This document shows, piece after piece, positions 25,608-35,148 of a stretch of 46,866 nt of DNA. A model generated the notes under the pieces. That model did no database searches. It worked only from the letters and a program-made list of their open reading frames with translations, and was not told the origin of the DNA. Numbering within the stretch: position 1 is the stretch's first letter; every line of letters starts with the position of its first letter. The position numbers and the translations under genes are program-made. This DNA is from Planctomycetota bacterium. GTDB taxonomy: Bacteria > Planctomycetota > Planctomycetia > Pirellulales > Pirellulaceae. The stretch spans positions 1 through 46,866 of the forward strand of contig JACTND010000256.1 of the NCBI GenBank assembly GCA_014584305.1, given 5' to 3'.

Positions 25608-25836
25608 CCGAGCCTCGAAGGTGCTTGCGGGCGGCGAACGGCAAAATCCATGGTGCGGCGAGCCACCGACGTCGTCGCCCTGCCGCCGGTTGCCTACGAA
25701 CTATAGGTTCCGAATTGCGCACGCAGGAGACAGGGAAAGCAAGCCCCGATTTTTCGCCAACGATTGAACTTCGCGATTGCAACTGGTCGAAAAAATAGGG
25801 GGGATTGCATCGACTGTATCAATTGACGGGAATTCA

Positions 25837-26391
25837 ATGAAACGGCTCGGGTTTTTGGGACTATTGCGGCTGTGCCACTTTTCGCGTCCGGCACACGACC
25901 GGACGCTGTACAAATGGACCGCCCGTCACAAACCGTTGACAATCGTCGAAGGCGGCCTGGCAAGCCTGGAACGCAGCCAGTCCATCATCCGCATTGCGCA
26001 GAGGATGTCGCCGAACAGCGAAATCAGCTTTCTGGGCCTGGATGACTTTGAAGGGCGAGCGCAACCAATTCCAAACCTCACTCTGCGCAACGCGCACAAA
26101 GCGTTGAACCGAACGGGGGCACGAATTCGATTGCTCCCCGGCGACCCGATGGGAACCATCGTCCGCATGGCGAATCAGTTGCCCAAAGCGGACATCTTCT
26201 TTCTAACGCTGGACACGAAGCAAAACGATCGGGACCAGCTTTGGTTCTTTTTGCCCCGATTAATGCACGCGCGTTCGCTGGTGTTGCTCCGCAATGACAC
26301 ACAGGGCGAAGGAAAACCGGAGGTCCTCAGCTTTAGCGAAGTCCAATCGTTGGCCACACAACCGCCGTCAGGTCGCAAGGTGGCCGCCTAA
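25837..26391 (+). CDS. Conserved-looking planctomycete protein, possible Rossmann/SAM fold
   Basis: A 184-residue protein when started at ATG 25837 (MKRLGFLGLLRLCHFSRP); an earlier GTG/ATG at 25777 adds 20 residues with no evident role. The pattern LYKWTARHKPLTIVEGGLASLERS, then ISFLGLDDFEGR, then ARIRLLPGDPMGTIVRMAN and ADIFFLTLDTKQ resembles alternating strands and helices of a class I methyltransferase. The usual Gly-rich loop is replaced by EGGLASLE, so catalysis is doubtful. It is divergent from the subtilisin gene. No function is assigned. Confidence 0.6.
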   Translation: MKRLGFLGLLRLCHFSRPAHDRTLYKWTARHKPLTIVEGGLASLERSQSIIRIAQRMSPNSEISFLGLDDFEGRAQPIPNLTLRNAHKALNRTGARIRLLPGDPMGTIVRMANQLPKADIFFLTLDTKQNDRDQLWFFLPRLMHARSLVLLRNDTQGEGKPEVLSFSEVQSLATQPPSGRKVAA

Positions 26392-26435
26392 ATTGGCGAT
26401 AACGGTCGCCACAAAAGCGTCGCCCGGCAAGACGA

Positions 26436-29138
26436 TCAGCCCAGCAGATTGCGCAATACCGTCTGCAAGATGCCGCCATTACGAAAGTAGTCCAATTCCA
26501 CCGGCGTGTCGATGCGAACCGCCGCGTTGAACATCAGAGTCGATCCGTCTGGCTTGGTAGCCGACACGACGATTTGACTGCGCGGTTGGACATTGTCGCG
26601 GACCGGTATATCAAATGTCTCATTCCCATCCAGCCCCAGCGATTGCCAACTATCGCCGTCAACAAACTGCAGCGGCAGGATTCCCATGCCCACCAAGTTG
26701 CTGCGGTGGATACGCTCGTAGCTGGAAGCAAGTACGGCGCGCACGCCCAACATCATGGTCCCTTTGGCAGCCCAATCTCGGCTGGAGCCCGTTCCGTACT
26801 CGGCACCGGCCAGAATGATTAATGGCACGTCTTCCGACCGATAGCGCATCGCTGCGTCGTAGATCGTCATCTGTTCGCCGCTCGGCAGATGGCGAGTAAT
26901 TCCCCCTTCCACGCCCGGGACCATCTGATTGCGAATTCGAATATTGGCAAACGTGCCGCGGACCATGACGCGGTCGTTTCCGCGGCGCGATCCATAGCTA
27001 TTGAAATCCGCTGGCGCGACACCATGCTCCGTCAGAAAGCGCCCCGCGGGACTGTCTTTGGCAATCGAGCCCGCGGGCGAAATATGATCTGTGGTAACGC
27101 TATCGCCCAATACAGCTAAGCACCGAGCGCCGCGAATTGGCGTGACCGGTTGGGGTGCCAGCGTCAAATTCTCTAAAAACGGCGGATGTTGAATGTAGGT
27201 GCTGGCCGAGTCCCAACGGTACAAATCTCCTTGGCCAATCTGAATTCGATTCCACGTTTCATTGGCCGTAAATGTCTGCGCGTATTGACGGCGGAACATG
27301 TCCGGTGTTACCGATTGATCGATCGCCGCACGCACTTCCTCGGCCGAGGGCCAGACGTCCCGCAAAAACACCGGTCGACCGTCGCTTCCCACACCGAGCG
27401 GCTCGGTTTCGAAATCGATATCCGTAGTCCCGGCCAAGGCATAGGCAACGACCAGCGGCGGGCTAGCCAAATAGTTGGCGCGGGTCAACGGGTGCACGCG
27501 GCCTTCAAAATTCCGATTTCCGCTTAACACCGCTGCCGCGACCAATCCGCCGTCCGTAATCGCCTTGGCCACGGGTTCCGGCAGTGGACCGCTATTGCCG
27601 ATGCACGACGTACACCCGTAACCCACGGTGTGGAAACCGAGTCGCTCCAAAGCGGGTGTCAACCCCGCCTGATTCAGATAGTCGGTCACCACTCGCGAGC
27701 CCGGTGCCAGGCTCGTTTTTACGAAAGACTTGACTCGCAGGCCGCGGTCAACCGCTTTCTTCGCCAACAGGCCAGCGGCCATCATCACCGAAGGGTTGCT
27801 GGTATTGGTGCAACTGGTAATTGCGGCAATGACCACCGCCCCGTGGCCAATCGTAATCGGTTTTCCGTTGTGCACGACGCTGGTGCGCTGCAAATCGTTC
27901 GGCTTCAGCGCGAAGCCGCGTTCGGCCAAAGGCGCCTCGAGTGACTTGCGGAACGATGTTTTCATGTCCGCCAATCGAACCCGATCTTGCGGCCGTTTGG
28001 GGCCGGCCAATGAGGGCTCGACGGTCCCAAGGTCCAGCGACAGCCGGTCCGTGAATTCGGGGGCTGGCGTGGTGTCTGTGCGGAAGATATTCTGCTCCCG
28101 CGCGTACCTCTCCACTAGTTGCACCTCGTCATCGGTCCGACCCGTACGCGACAAATAGTTCAACGTTTCCGAGTCAATCGGGAAATACCCAACCGTCGCG
28201 CCATATTCGGGGGCCATGTTGGCGATCGTAGCTCGATCAGCCAAGGCCATATTGCTCAGTCCCGGTCCAAAGAACTCGACGAACTTTTCGACCACCCCTC
28301 GTTTGCGAAGCATTTCCGTTACGGTCAAAACCAAATCGGTAGCGGTGGCGCCGGGCCGCAGTTTGCCCGTGATCTCAAAGCCCACGACTTCTGGCAAGAG
28401 CATATAAATCGGCTGGCCAAGCATGGCAGCCTCAGCTTCGATGCCCCCCACGCCCCAGCCCAATACGCCCAAACCGTTGATCATCGTGGTATGGCTGTCG
28501 GTTCCGACCAGCGTATCGGGAACGGCCACCGGTCCGAATCTGTCGGCTCGGCGAAAGACGCATTTTGCCAAGTATTCGAGATTGACTTGGTGCACGATCC
28601 CCACGTTCGGAGGCACGACGCGGAAATTGTCGAAAGCCTGTTGCCCCCAGCGCAGAAACTCGTAGCGTTCGCGATTGCGTTGGAACTCCAGTTCAACGTT
28701 CAATTCCAATGCATCGGGTGATCCGAAGCGATCGACTTGCACGCTGTGGTCGATCACTAAATCGACCGGAATCAAGGGGTTAATCTTCTTCGGATCGCCG
28801 CCTAGACGAGCCATCGCATCGCGCATCGCTGCCAAATCGACGACACAGGGCACACCGGTAAAGTCCTGCAACACGACGCGCGCGGGCTTAAACGGTACCT
28901 CGACGGCGGCAGTTCCCGACGCCCGCCAACCTGCCAGGTTGGCCACATCCGCTTCCGTCACCGCATGACCGTCGCAATTCCGCAAAGCGGACTCCAGCAA
29001 CATGCGAATGGAAAACGGTAAGCGCGAGACCTGCGTCAATTGACGCTCCTCAAGGGCACTTAACCGATAGATACCCAGCGGCCCCGCACCGGACTCAAAC
29101 GTATCGCGAGCGCCGAATGGACCGGACGAATTCGTCAT
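26436..29138 (-). CDS. acnA: Aconitate hydratase (AcnA/IRP type)
   Basis: The 900-residue enzyme interconverts citrate and isocitrate in the TCA cycle. All three Fe-S cysteines are in place: one in [15 protein letters not shown], two in [16 protein letters not shown]. Substrate motifs [19 protein letters not shown] and [16 protein letters not shown] are intact. N-terminal [18 protein letters not shown] and the length are typical of the monomeric AcnA/IRP1 family. AGAGGA precedes ATG 29138. It is transcribed alone and divergently from glgC. Confidence 0.96.
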   Translation of the reverse strand: MTNSSGPFGARDTFESGAGPLGIYRLSALEERQLTQVSRLPFSIRMLLESALRNCDGHAVTEADVANLAGWRASGTAAVEVPFKPARVVLQDFTGVPCVVDLAAMRDAMARLGGDPKKINPLIPVDLVIDHSVQVDRFGSPDALELNVELEFQRNRERYEFLRWGQQAFDNFRVVPPNVGIVHQVNLEYLAKCVFRRADRFGPVAVPDTLVGTDSHTTMINGLGVLGWGVGGIEAEAAMLGQPIYMLLPEVVGFEITGKLRPGATATDLVLTVTEMLRKRGVVEKFVEFFGPGLSNMALADRATIANMAPEYGATVGYFPIDSETLNYLSRTGRTDDEVQLVERYAREQNIFRTDTTPAPEFTDRLSLDLGTVEPSLAGPKRPQDRVRLADMKTSFRKSLEAPLAERGFALKPNDLQRTSVVHNGKPITIGHGAVVIAAITSCTNTSNPSVMMAAGLLAKKAVDRGLRVKSFVKTSLAPGSRVVTDYLNQAGLTPALERLGFHTVGYGCTSCIGNSGPLPEPVAKAITDGGLVAAAVLSGNRNFEGRVHPLTRANYLASPPLVVAYALAGTTDIDFETEPLGVGSDGRPVFLRDVWPSAEEVRAAIDQSVTPDMFRRQYAQTFTANETWNRIQIGQGDLYRWDSASTYIQHPPFLENLTLAPQPVTPIRGARCLAVLGDSVTTDHISPAGSIAKDSPAGRFLTEHGVAPADFNSYGSRRGNDRVMVRGTFANIRIRNQMVPGVEGGITRHLPSGEQMTIYDAAMRYRSEDVPLIILAGAEYGTGSSRDWAAKGTMMLGVRAVLASSYERIHRSNLVGMGILPLQFVDGDSWQSLGLDGNETFDIPVRDNVQPRSQIVVSATKPDGSTLMFNAAVRIDTPVELDYFRNGGILQTVLRNLLG

Positions 29139-29463
29139 TTTCGATTATTCCTCTAATGCACTTCGGAGTGTTCTGCAAATGCGTGTTTCTCGATCGCAGA
29201 TCGCACCCGGATAAAATCCGAATCGCCGACCATTTGCAACAACAACCACCAACGACTTGTTTTACGCACCCTCCGGAAGTTAACCAAGCTGGTACAAGTT
29301 TCCGAATTTGAGGTGAGATTGTCAATCGTCGATGGACGCGCCACCGCCAGAGAAATTTTGACGTGGGGCTGACTGAAAAAAGTGGCAGGCCCGTTATACT
29401 GAGCATTCTTTGCCAACGGGCCGAGTCGATTGAAAGACACACATTGGATAGAGAGAATCGTCC
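29139..29463. other. Divergent intergenic region, acnA/glgC
   Basis: 325 bases without a gene. The right part holds the glgC -10 box and inverted repeat described separately. On the acnA side only its ribosome-binding site is obvious. I see no RNA gene or riboswitch. Confidence 0.6.
29388..29422 (+). promoter_or_regulatory. glgC promoter (-10) within a perfect 8-bp inverted repeat
   Basis: TATACT (29395-29400) is a good -10 box about 63 bases upstream of glgC. It is bracketed by GGCCCGTT (29388-29395) and AACGGGCC (29415-29422), exact complements across 19 bases. The spacing would put the transcription start between the arms, as for a repressor operator; an RNA hairpin in the leader is an alternative. 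No clear -35 box is visible. Confidence 0.45.
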
Positions 29464-30786
29464 ATGAAGAGTACTGTCGCCATGGTATTGGGAGGCGGTC
29501 GCGGCACGCGCTTGTTCCCACTGACGGCTATTCGCTCCAAGCCGGCCGTGCCGTTGGGGGGCATGTATCGATTGATCGACATTCCGATTTCCAATTGCAT
29601 CAACAGCGGCATCAATCAGATTTACGTCCTCACCCAATTCATGTCGGTTAGTCTGCATCGGCATATTCGCCGGACCTACAATTTCGATCACTTCAGCGGC
29701 GGATTCGTGGAGATTCTCGCAGCCCAAGAAACGATGAATTCAGGAACCGATTGGTACCAAGGGACTGCCGACGCCGTCCGCAAGAATTTGGGATACATCA
29801 ATCAACGCGGCGTCGATTATGTTGTGATCCTGTCTGGCGATCAATTGTATCGCATGGACTACGGCGACCTCATTCGTCGGCATCAACAGACGCAGGCCGA
29901 TGTGACCATCGCTTGTATGCCGGTGACGGAACAAGCGGCCCGCAGTTTCGGCGTGATGCGATTGGATCGAAGCGGCCGCGTATTGGGATTCCTCGAGAAA
30001 CCCCAGACCACTCAGGAGCTCGACATGGTCCGCGTGGATCCGGGCACGTTGGCCGCGCTCGGTGTGACTGACTCGCAACGGAATGTCTTGGCCAGTATGG
30101 GAATCTATGTGTTCAATCGGGACTTGTTGCAGCGTGTCCTGACCAAGACCAATTATCAAGATTTTGGCAAAGAAGTTTTTCCAGCGGCGATTCGCACCCA
30201 CAACGTGCAGACGTTTTTGTTCGACGGATATTGGGAGGATATCGGCACGATTCGCTCGTTCTACGAAGCCAATTTGAGCCTGGCCAGCGATCGTCCACCG
30301 TTTCACTTGATTGCGGCAAAAGGTCCGATCTATTCGCGCGCACGTTTTTTGCCCCCGAGCCGATTTGGCAATGCAACGGTGCGCGGCAGTTTGGTTGCGG
30401 GGGGCTGTTTGATCGGCGACGGGGCCGTGATTGAAAACAGTGTCGTCGGTTTGCGAACCATCGTCGGACCTGGCGCTACGATCCGCAATTCCGTCATTAT
30501 GGGGGCCGACTACTATGATGCCGAGGAACTGTCGGACGGCGAAGGCCTCGCCGCGACCGCCAACCCCGCCAATGTCCCCTTGGGGATAGGCGCCAGCGCC
30601 ACGGTCGAAGGGGCGATCGTGGACAAGAACGTGCGTATCGCCAGCGGCGCCCGCATCGTCAACGCGCAGGCCTTGCAGGATTCCGCAATCGACCATCCTT
30701 GGTGCGTGATTCGCGACGGCATTCCAGTGGTTATCAAAAACTCGATCATTCCCGCCGGTTGGAATTTGGACGAAATTGCCAAATAA
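29464..30786 (+). CDS. glgC: Glucose-1-phosphate adenylyltransferase (ADP-glucose pyrophosphorylase)
   Basis: The 440-residue enzyme makes ADP-glucose from ATP and glucose-1-phosphate, the first committed step of glycogen synthesis. Motifs: GGGRGTRLFPLTAIRSKPAV (nucleotide loop), YRLIDIPISNCINSGI, GTADAVRKN, LSGDQLYRMDY, GFLEKP, and YWEDIGTI. The C-terminal left-handed beta helix has PIYSRARFLPPS, NSVIMGADYYDAEE and VPLGIGASATVEGAIVDKNV, wording closest to plant/cyanobacterial AGPase rather than the E. coli form. No glgA or glgB adjoins. Confidence 0.93.
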   Translation: MKSTVAMVLGGGRGTRLFPLTAIRSKPAVPLGGMYRLIDIPISNCINSGINQIYVLTQFMSVSLHRHIRRTYNFDHFSGGFVEILAAQETMNSGTDWYQGTADAVRKNLGYINQRGVDYVVILSGDQLYRMDYGDLIRRHQQTQADVTIACMPVTEQAARSFGVMRLDRSGRVLGFLEKPQTTQELDMVRVDPGTLAALGVTDSQRNVLASMGIYVFNRDLLQRVLTKTNYQDFGKEVFPAAIRTHNVQTFLFDGYWEDIGTIRSFYEANLSLASDRPPFHLIAAKGPIYSRARFLPPSRFGNATVRGSLVAGGCLIGDGAVIENSVVGLRTIVGPGATIRNSVIMGADYYDAEELSDGEGLAATANPANVPLGIGASATVEGAIVDKNVRIASGARIVNAQALQDSAIDHPWCVIRDGIPVVIKNSIIPAGWNLDEIAK

Positions 30787-31048
30787 ACCCGCAAGTCTTC
30801 GGTGAATTCTGGGGCATGAACGACTATGACCCGGTTCGCGCCCCGCCGATCATTCGCAATCAACGTCGAAAAAATCACCAAGAAAGTGTGACACGCGGCG
30901 ACGCGTTTTCCGCTCAATAGGTTACTGCCGCTCAACGGGTGAGCGCGCATGGTGTCGCAAGAACTGACGGAACCGACTGGCAACAGTTGCGACCGGCAAC
31001 GACACGCCATCCACATTCGCAAAATCCAGATTTTTAGGAGTCCTCGGA

Positions 31049-31819
31049 ATGTTTCCGCGTGCAGCAGTCTTGATTTTTGGTAGCATCACCTACGTCATGT
31101 TTCTGGGAGTCTTTCTTTATGCTGCCGCTTTCATCATGGGGCTTCCCGTTCCGAAAACGATCAACGGGCCACAAACGTATCCGATCGGAGAAGCTTTGGC
31201 GATCAACACACTGTTGGTTGCCATTTTTGGCTTGCAGCATAGTGTCATGGCCCGCCCCGGTTTCAAACGGTGGTGGACCAAGATCATTCCAGCCGCCATC
31301 GAGCGCAACGTTTACGTCTTGCTGACGAATGCCGCGTTGTTGTTCCTGTTCTGGCAGTGGCGCCCCGTCGATATCTATCTCTGGAAGTGGGAACATCCGG
31401 TTCTGCAAGCGTTCGGATGGTCGATCGGCGTGGCCGGGTGGTTGACCGTCTTGGTCACTACCTTCTTGATCAACCATTTTGACCTCTTTGGTTTGCGGCA
31501 AGCATGGATGTATTTCCGCGGACGCGAGTATCGACCGCTCCGGTTCGTCACGCCGGGGCCTTATCGCATCGTGCGCCATCCCTTGTACGTCGGTTGGCTG
31601 TTGGCGTTCTGGGGTACACCAGCGATGAGTGTTACCCACCTGGTGTTTGCCGTGGGCATGACGGTTTACATTCTGATCGCCATTCAATACGAAGAGCGCG
31701 ACTTGATTCAGCATCACGGCGAAGATTACGCGAACTACCGGCGACAAGTCCCGATGTTGATCCCAGCGTTCGTGAAGCGGCCACGCGCAGCGGCAAAACC
31801 CGCTGTTGGCAACCATTGA
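31049..31819 (+). CDS. mddA: Methanethiol S-methyltransferase-like membrane protein (MddA/NnrU family)
   Basis: The 256-residue protein has about five or six membrane helices. The pattern FGLQHSVMARPGFKRWWTKI, IERNVYVLLTNAALLFLFWQWRP and the C-terminal PYRIVRHPLYVGWLLAFWG, then YEERDLIQHHGEDYANYRR, is that of MddA, the SAM-dependent enzyme making dimethyl sulfide from methanethiol, within the wider isoprenylcysteine methyltransferase-like family. The last motifs (RHPLYVGW, YEERDL) are the family's SAM-binding features. AGGAG lies 9 bases upstream. NnrU-type proteins are related, so the substrate needs a test. An ECF sigma gene follows 39 bases later. Confidence 0.72.
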   Translation: MFPRAAVLIFGSITYVMFLGVFLYAAAFIMGLPVPKTINGPQTYPIGEALAINTLLVAIFGLQHSVMARPGFKRWWTKIIPAAIERNVYVLLTNAALLFLFWQWRPVDIYLWKWEHPVLQAFGWSIGVAGWLTVLVTTFLINHFDLFGLRQAWMYFRGREYRPLRFVTPGPYRIVRHPLYVGWLLAFWGTPAMSVTHLVFAVGMTVYILIAIQYEERDLIQHHGEDYANYRRQVPMLIPAFVKRPRAAAKPAVGNH

Positions 31820-31858
31820 CCTCGTGCCCCAACCGTATCTACTGAAAGGCGATTTGTT

Positions 31859-32485
31859 ATGATAGCGGCCGAGCATCATCCTGGGCGGGCGCGCACCGCG
31901 CGGCGAAAAATCATGGAACCCGAGTCGGTGGCAAAACAGTTGTGGCGCAAGGCATCGGCCGGTGACGGCGCAGCCTACGAACAGCTGTTCGCGCTCCATG
32001 CTGACCACCTGCTGGTTTTCATTCGGGCGCGCATGGGTGAGGCGCTCCGCGCCAAAGTCGAACCGGAGGATGTGCTGCAAGATGCCTACCTCGCTGCCCA
32101 TCGCTGTTTCGCTGAGTTCGAATACCGGGACGAAGGGGCCTTCTTGCGTTGGGTTTGCCGAATCATCAGCAACCGCCTGCGCGACGCCGCAGATCATTTT
32201 GGAGCATTGAAACGCCAAGACATTGAAGTGCCCCGCTCCTGGCCCACTGGCCCGCAAACGGCTGCGGGCCGCGCGGAGGGGCGGCAACAAATCGAACAGG
32301 CGCTTCAGCAATTGAGCCCGGAGCACCGGGAAGTCATCTTGCTCCGGTACTTTGAAGGCTTAAGTGCCGAGGAAATCGGACGACAGATGAACCGCACTTC
32401 CGGTGCCGCGCGCAACCTCTTGTCGCGGGCGCTCGTGGAACTGGGAAAACAGATGAAATCACAACAGCAGGACTCCTGGCGATGA
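31859..32485 (+). CDS. ECF-type RNA polymerase sigma factor
   Basis: A 208-residue group 4 sigma factor. Region 2 is visible as YEQLFALHADHLLVFIRARM and VEPEDVLQDAYLAAHRCF; region 4 as LSPEHREVILLRYFEGLSAEEIGRQM followed by SGAARNLLSRALVELGK. ATG 31859 has AAAGG about 10 bases upstream; ATG 31913 is an alternative. Its stop overlaps the kinase start as ATGA (32482-32485). Planctomycete ECF genes are often coupled to serine/threonine kinases that are thought to control them; no anti-sigma factor is seen. Confidence 0.9.
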   Translation: MIAAEHHPGRARTARRKIMEPESVAKQLWRKASAGDGAAYEQLFALHADHLLVFIRARMGEALRAKVEPEDVLQDAYLAAHRCFAEFEYRDEGAFLRWVCRIISNRLRDAADHFGALKRQDIEVPRSWPTGPQTAAGRAEGRQQIEQALQQLSPEHREVILLRYFEGLSAEEIGRQMNRTSGAARNLLSRALVELGKQMKSQQQDSWR

Positions 32486-35109
32486 ACGACAAACCACACA
32501 ATGGCGTTGATACGGTGGCGCAGTACCTCGACGAGCATTTGTCTGGAAAAGTGGTGGCCATCCCCGATTCGCTCCGAGAAGAATTTCAGTTGGCTTTGAC
32601 TGCTCACAATGTGTTGCGCCAAATGCTGGACGACACGACTGTCGGAGGCTGGACCGGAGGGTTCGACCGGCTTCCTCCCAACGTGGCCGACCGCTTTGAG
32701 ATCGAGCGCGAACTTGGCCGCGGCGGTATGGGCGTTGTGTATTTAGCCCGTCAACGGTCGCTCAACCGGCGGGTAGCCATCAAGGTTCTCCGGCCCAGCG
32801 GCCGCGATTCCTCGTCATTGCTGCTACGTTTTCGCGACGAAGCGCAGCATTTGGCTCGTTTGCGGCACCCGCATATCGTATCCATTCACGAAGTCGGCGA
32901 AGCGGACGGCGAGCCGTTCTTTACCATGGACTATATCGAAGGCGAACCGTTATCGGCGGAAATCGCCCGTGGGGCAATGTCCCCAACCCGCGCCGTCTCC
33001 CTCATCAAACAGGTAGCGGCGGCGATCCAACACGCCCATCAACAGGGGATCGTCCACCGCGACTTGAAACCGGCCAACGTCTTGATCGACTCGACCGGGC
33101 ACGTCTTTGTCACCGATTTCGGATTGGCGCGCAACCTCTCGTCCGATTCCAACCTCACCCAATCCAACGAAATGTTGGGGACTCCACAATACATGTCCCC
33201 CGAACAAGCGCGCGGACAAACCGATATGATCGGGGAAGCCACGGACATTCACGCACTCGGACTGTTGCTGTTCGAGATGCTGACGAGCCGTCCGGCCTAC
33301 ACGGCATTGTCGCCGGCCGATGTACTGGTCAAGTTGTTGAACGACGAGCCCCCATCGTTGCGCGCCAGCGATCGCCGCATTCCGCGCGACCTGGAAACGA
33401 TTTGTCTCAAGACTTTGCAGAAAAAGCCGTCCGGCCGCTATGCCAATGTGTCGGCCTTGTTGGAAGACTTGCGGCGATTTGAAAACGGCGAGCCTCTGAT
33501 CGCGCGCCGCACCTCACCCTGGATGCGATCCATGCGCTGGGCGGCGCGCCATTGGAGAATCGCGACTGCCATCATTGTGACCGCGGCGATCATGGCGTTT
33601 CTGACCCCTCGCCTCTTCGATAAATCGTTCGATGAATTGCTGGCCTGGGGAAACGAAGAATTGCAAGCCGGGCGCCCGCAAGTCGCAGCACAGATATTCC
33701 AACGCGCCTACGCGCGCGGCGGATCGGGTCAACAAGACGTGGCAATGGCCGCTATCGCCGATGCCATCGCGCAGATCGATGACACCCTTGTGGCCGTCGA
33801 TCTAGCGCTGCGCGCCGTTGAAACAAATCCGCGGTTGTCGTTCGGCAAGCACGACTACTTGGTCGCGCAATCGCTGGTCTTGGCTGCCCGCAAACGAATG
33901 CCCAACGAGGTGTTCGAGCCGTTGCACGGCGTGAGATTGGATGCAGCTGCCCAATCGGCTTGTCAATTGGCTGCCGAGCGGTTGACGATTTTTCTCGACG
34001 GGCCGTGGGGTTCTGCCGACGAACGCGCCGAAGCCGAACGTTGGCTGACGGCCATTCAAAACCTGGCCCGCGAGCAGTTTCCGCTCGAACGGTGGTCGCC
34101 GGATCAACTCGCGAACTTGCCAACCGGGACCTTAGCCGAACTCGACAAACGCGCGCGGGACCGTCAGCTTTCTCCCTGGGATCGGGGGCGCGCCGCAATG
34201 GCTGCCGGGCGGAAGCTGGAAGCCGACGGGAACCATCGCGAAGCGCTGGTGAGATTCCGTGAGGCGCTGGCAGCGATGCGCACGGTATTTCCGTTCGTGT
34301 CCGGCGTCTCCTCAGACTCGCAGTCAAATTACTTCATGGGCCGCGAGAGCCACGCTCCCGAGTGTCGGCTGCTGAGCGAATTGCTGGCCGATCTGCGGCG
34401 TCTCGATCCGGAATTCGACGACGAAGCCCAAGGAGGAATTCGGTTTCTCGTGCACGACGCCGAATCTTTGGGTGACTTGAAGTTGGGCGCGATGATCGAG
34501 TTGTTTGATCCTAACCTCGAAGATCCCAATCGCAATCTCCCTGTACACCTGAGTCGCTACGTGTACATCGATCCGCAACAACCAAAAACGGTACAAGTCT
34601 TGGACGGTCATTATCGCCTGCGTTTGGTCGGAACCGCGCGTCCATGGATTCCGGTTGGTGGCGTCGATCCGGAATTGTTAGAGATTGTCGCCGAGGGATG
34701 GCCAGAGACCATCGACATTCGCGGGGACTGGGTGGAGTTGCCACCGCTGGCCATCCGGCGGTTGGAACCCATCGAACTGCTTAAACCAGCAGAATTGACG
34801 CGCGTGGATCTATCGGGATTGCAATTGGCCTGGTCGCCAGTAGCTGGCGCCGCCAAATATCAAGTGCAAATCGGACACTTTATCGATATGCCTGGTCCGC
34901 AATCGTTTTGGTACGCGACGATTGAAACCACGTCACCGAATCTGGTTATTAACCAGTTGTCAGGTGCCCAACGTTCCGCGGTGCAAACGCATTGGCAATT
35001 CGGGCGCATCGCCGGCTTCCGCGTTCAAGCGGTGGATGCCGACGGCAAACGTCTGGCTGTCAGCCAATCGGAACGCCGCTTTTTGATCGGCCAAGAATTG
35101 TCGCATTGA
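32482..35109 (+). CDS. Transmembrane serine/threonine protein kinase
   Basis: An 875-residue kinase coupled to the ECF gene by a 4-base overlap. The Hanks-type domain (about residues 72-332) has the glycine loop LGRGGMGVVYLA, Lys101 in AIKVL, catalytic HRDLKPAN (192-199), DFG (212-214) and GTPQYMSPEQ. One transmembrane helix (about 358-376) precedes a 500-residue domain, presumably outside the cytoplasm, with helical TPR-like repeats (GRPQVAAQIFQRAYARGG; DGNHREALVRFREALAAM) and a beta-rich end (KYQVQIGHFIDMPGP) that resembles a fibronectin-like fold. It is inferred to sense an external signal and act on the neighbouring sigma factor. Confidence 0.92.
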   Translation: MNDKPHNGVDTVAQYLDEHLSGKVVAIPDSLREEFQLALTAHNVLRQMLDDTTVGGWTGGFDRLPPNVADRFEIERELGRGGMGVVYLARQRSLNRRVAIKVLRPSGRDSSSLLLRFRDEAQHLARLRHPHIVSIHEVGEADGEPFFTMDYIEGEPLSAEIARGAMSPTRAVSLIKQVAAAIQHAHQQGIVHRDLKPANVLIDSTGHVFVTDFGLARNLSSDSNLTQSNEMLGTPQYMSPEQARGQTDMIGEATDIHALGLLLFEMLTSRPAYTALSPADVLVKLLNDEPPSLRASDRRIPRDLETICLKTLQKKPSGRYANVSALLEDLRRFENGEPLIARRTSPWMRSMRWAARHWRIATAIIVTAAIMAFLTPRLFDKSFDELLAWGNEELQAGRPQVAAQIFQRAYARGGSGQQDVAMAAIADAIAQIDDTLVAVDLALRAVETNPRLSFGKHDYLVAQSLVLAARKRMPNEVFEPLHGVRLDAAAQSACQLAAERLTIFLDGPWGSADERAEAERWLTAIQNLAREQFPLERWSPDQLANLPTGTLAELDKRARDRQLSPWDRGRAAMAAGRKLEADGNHREALVRFREALAAMRTVFPFVSGVSSDSQSNYFMGRESHAPECRLLSELLADLRRLDPEFDDEAQGGIRFLVHDAESLGDLKLGAMIELFDPNLEDPNRNLPVHLSRYVYIDPQQPKTVQVLDGHYRLRLVGTARPWIPVGGVDPELLEIVAEGWPETIDIRGDWVELPPLAIRRLEPIELLKPAELTRVDLSGLQLAWSPVAGAAKYQVQIGHFIDMPGPQSFWYATIETTSPNLVINQLSGAQRSAVQTHWQFGRIAGFRVQAVDADGKRLAVSQSERRFLIGQELSH

Positions 35110-35148
35110 AAATGCTTAACCGCGAGTGCAGGTGTGGCCAACATGCGC

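Noticed and set aside
31034..32326. A 430-codon minus-strand frame across the MddA-like and ECF genes
   Set aside because: Opposite strand of two well-supported genes, no known motif.
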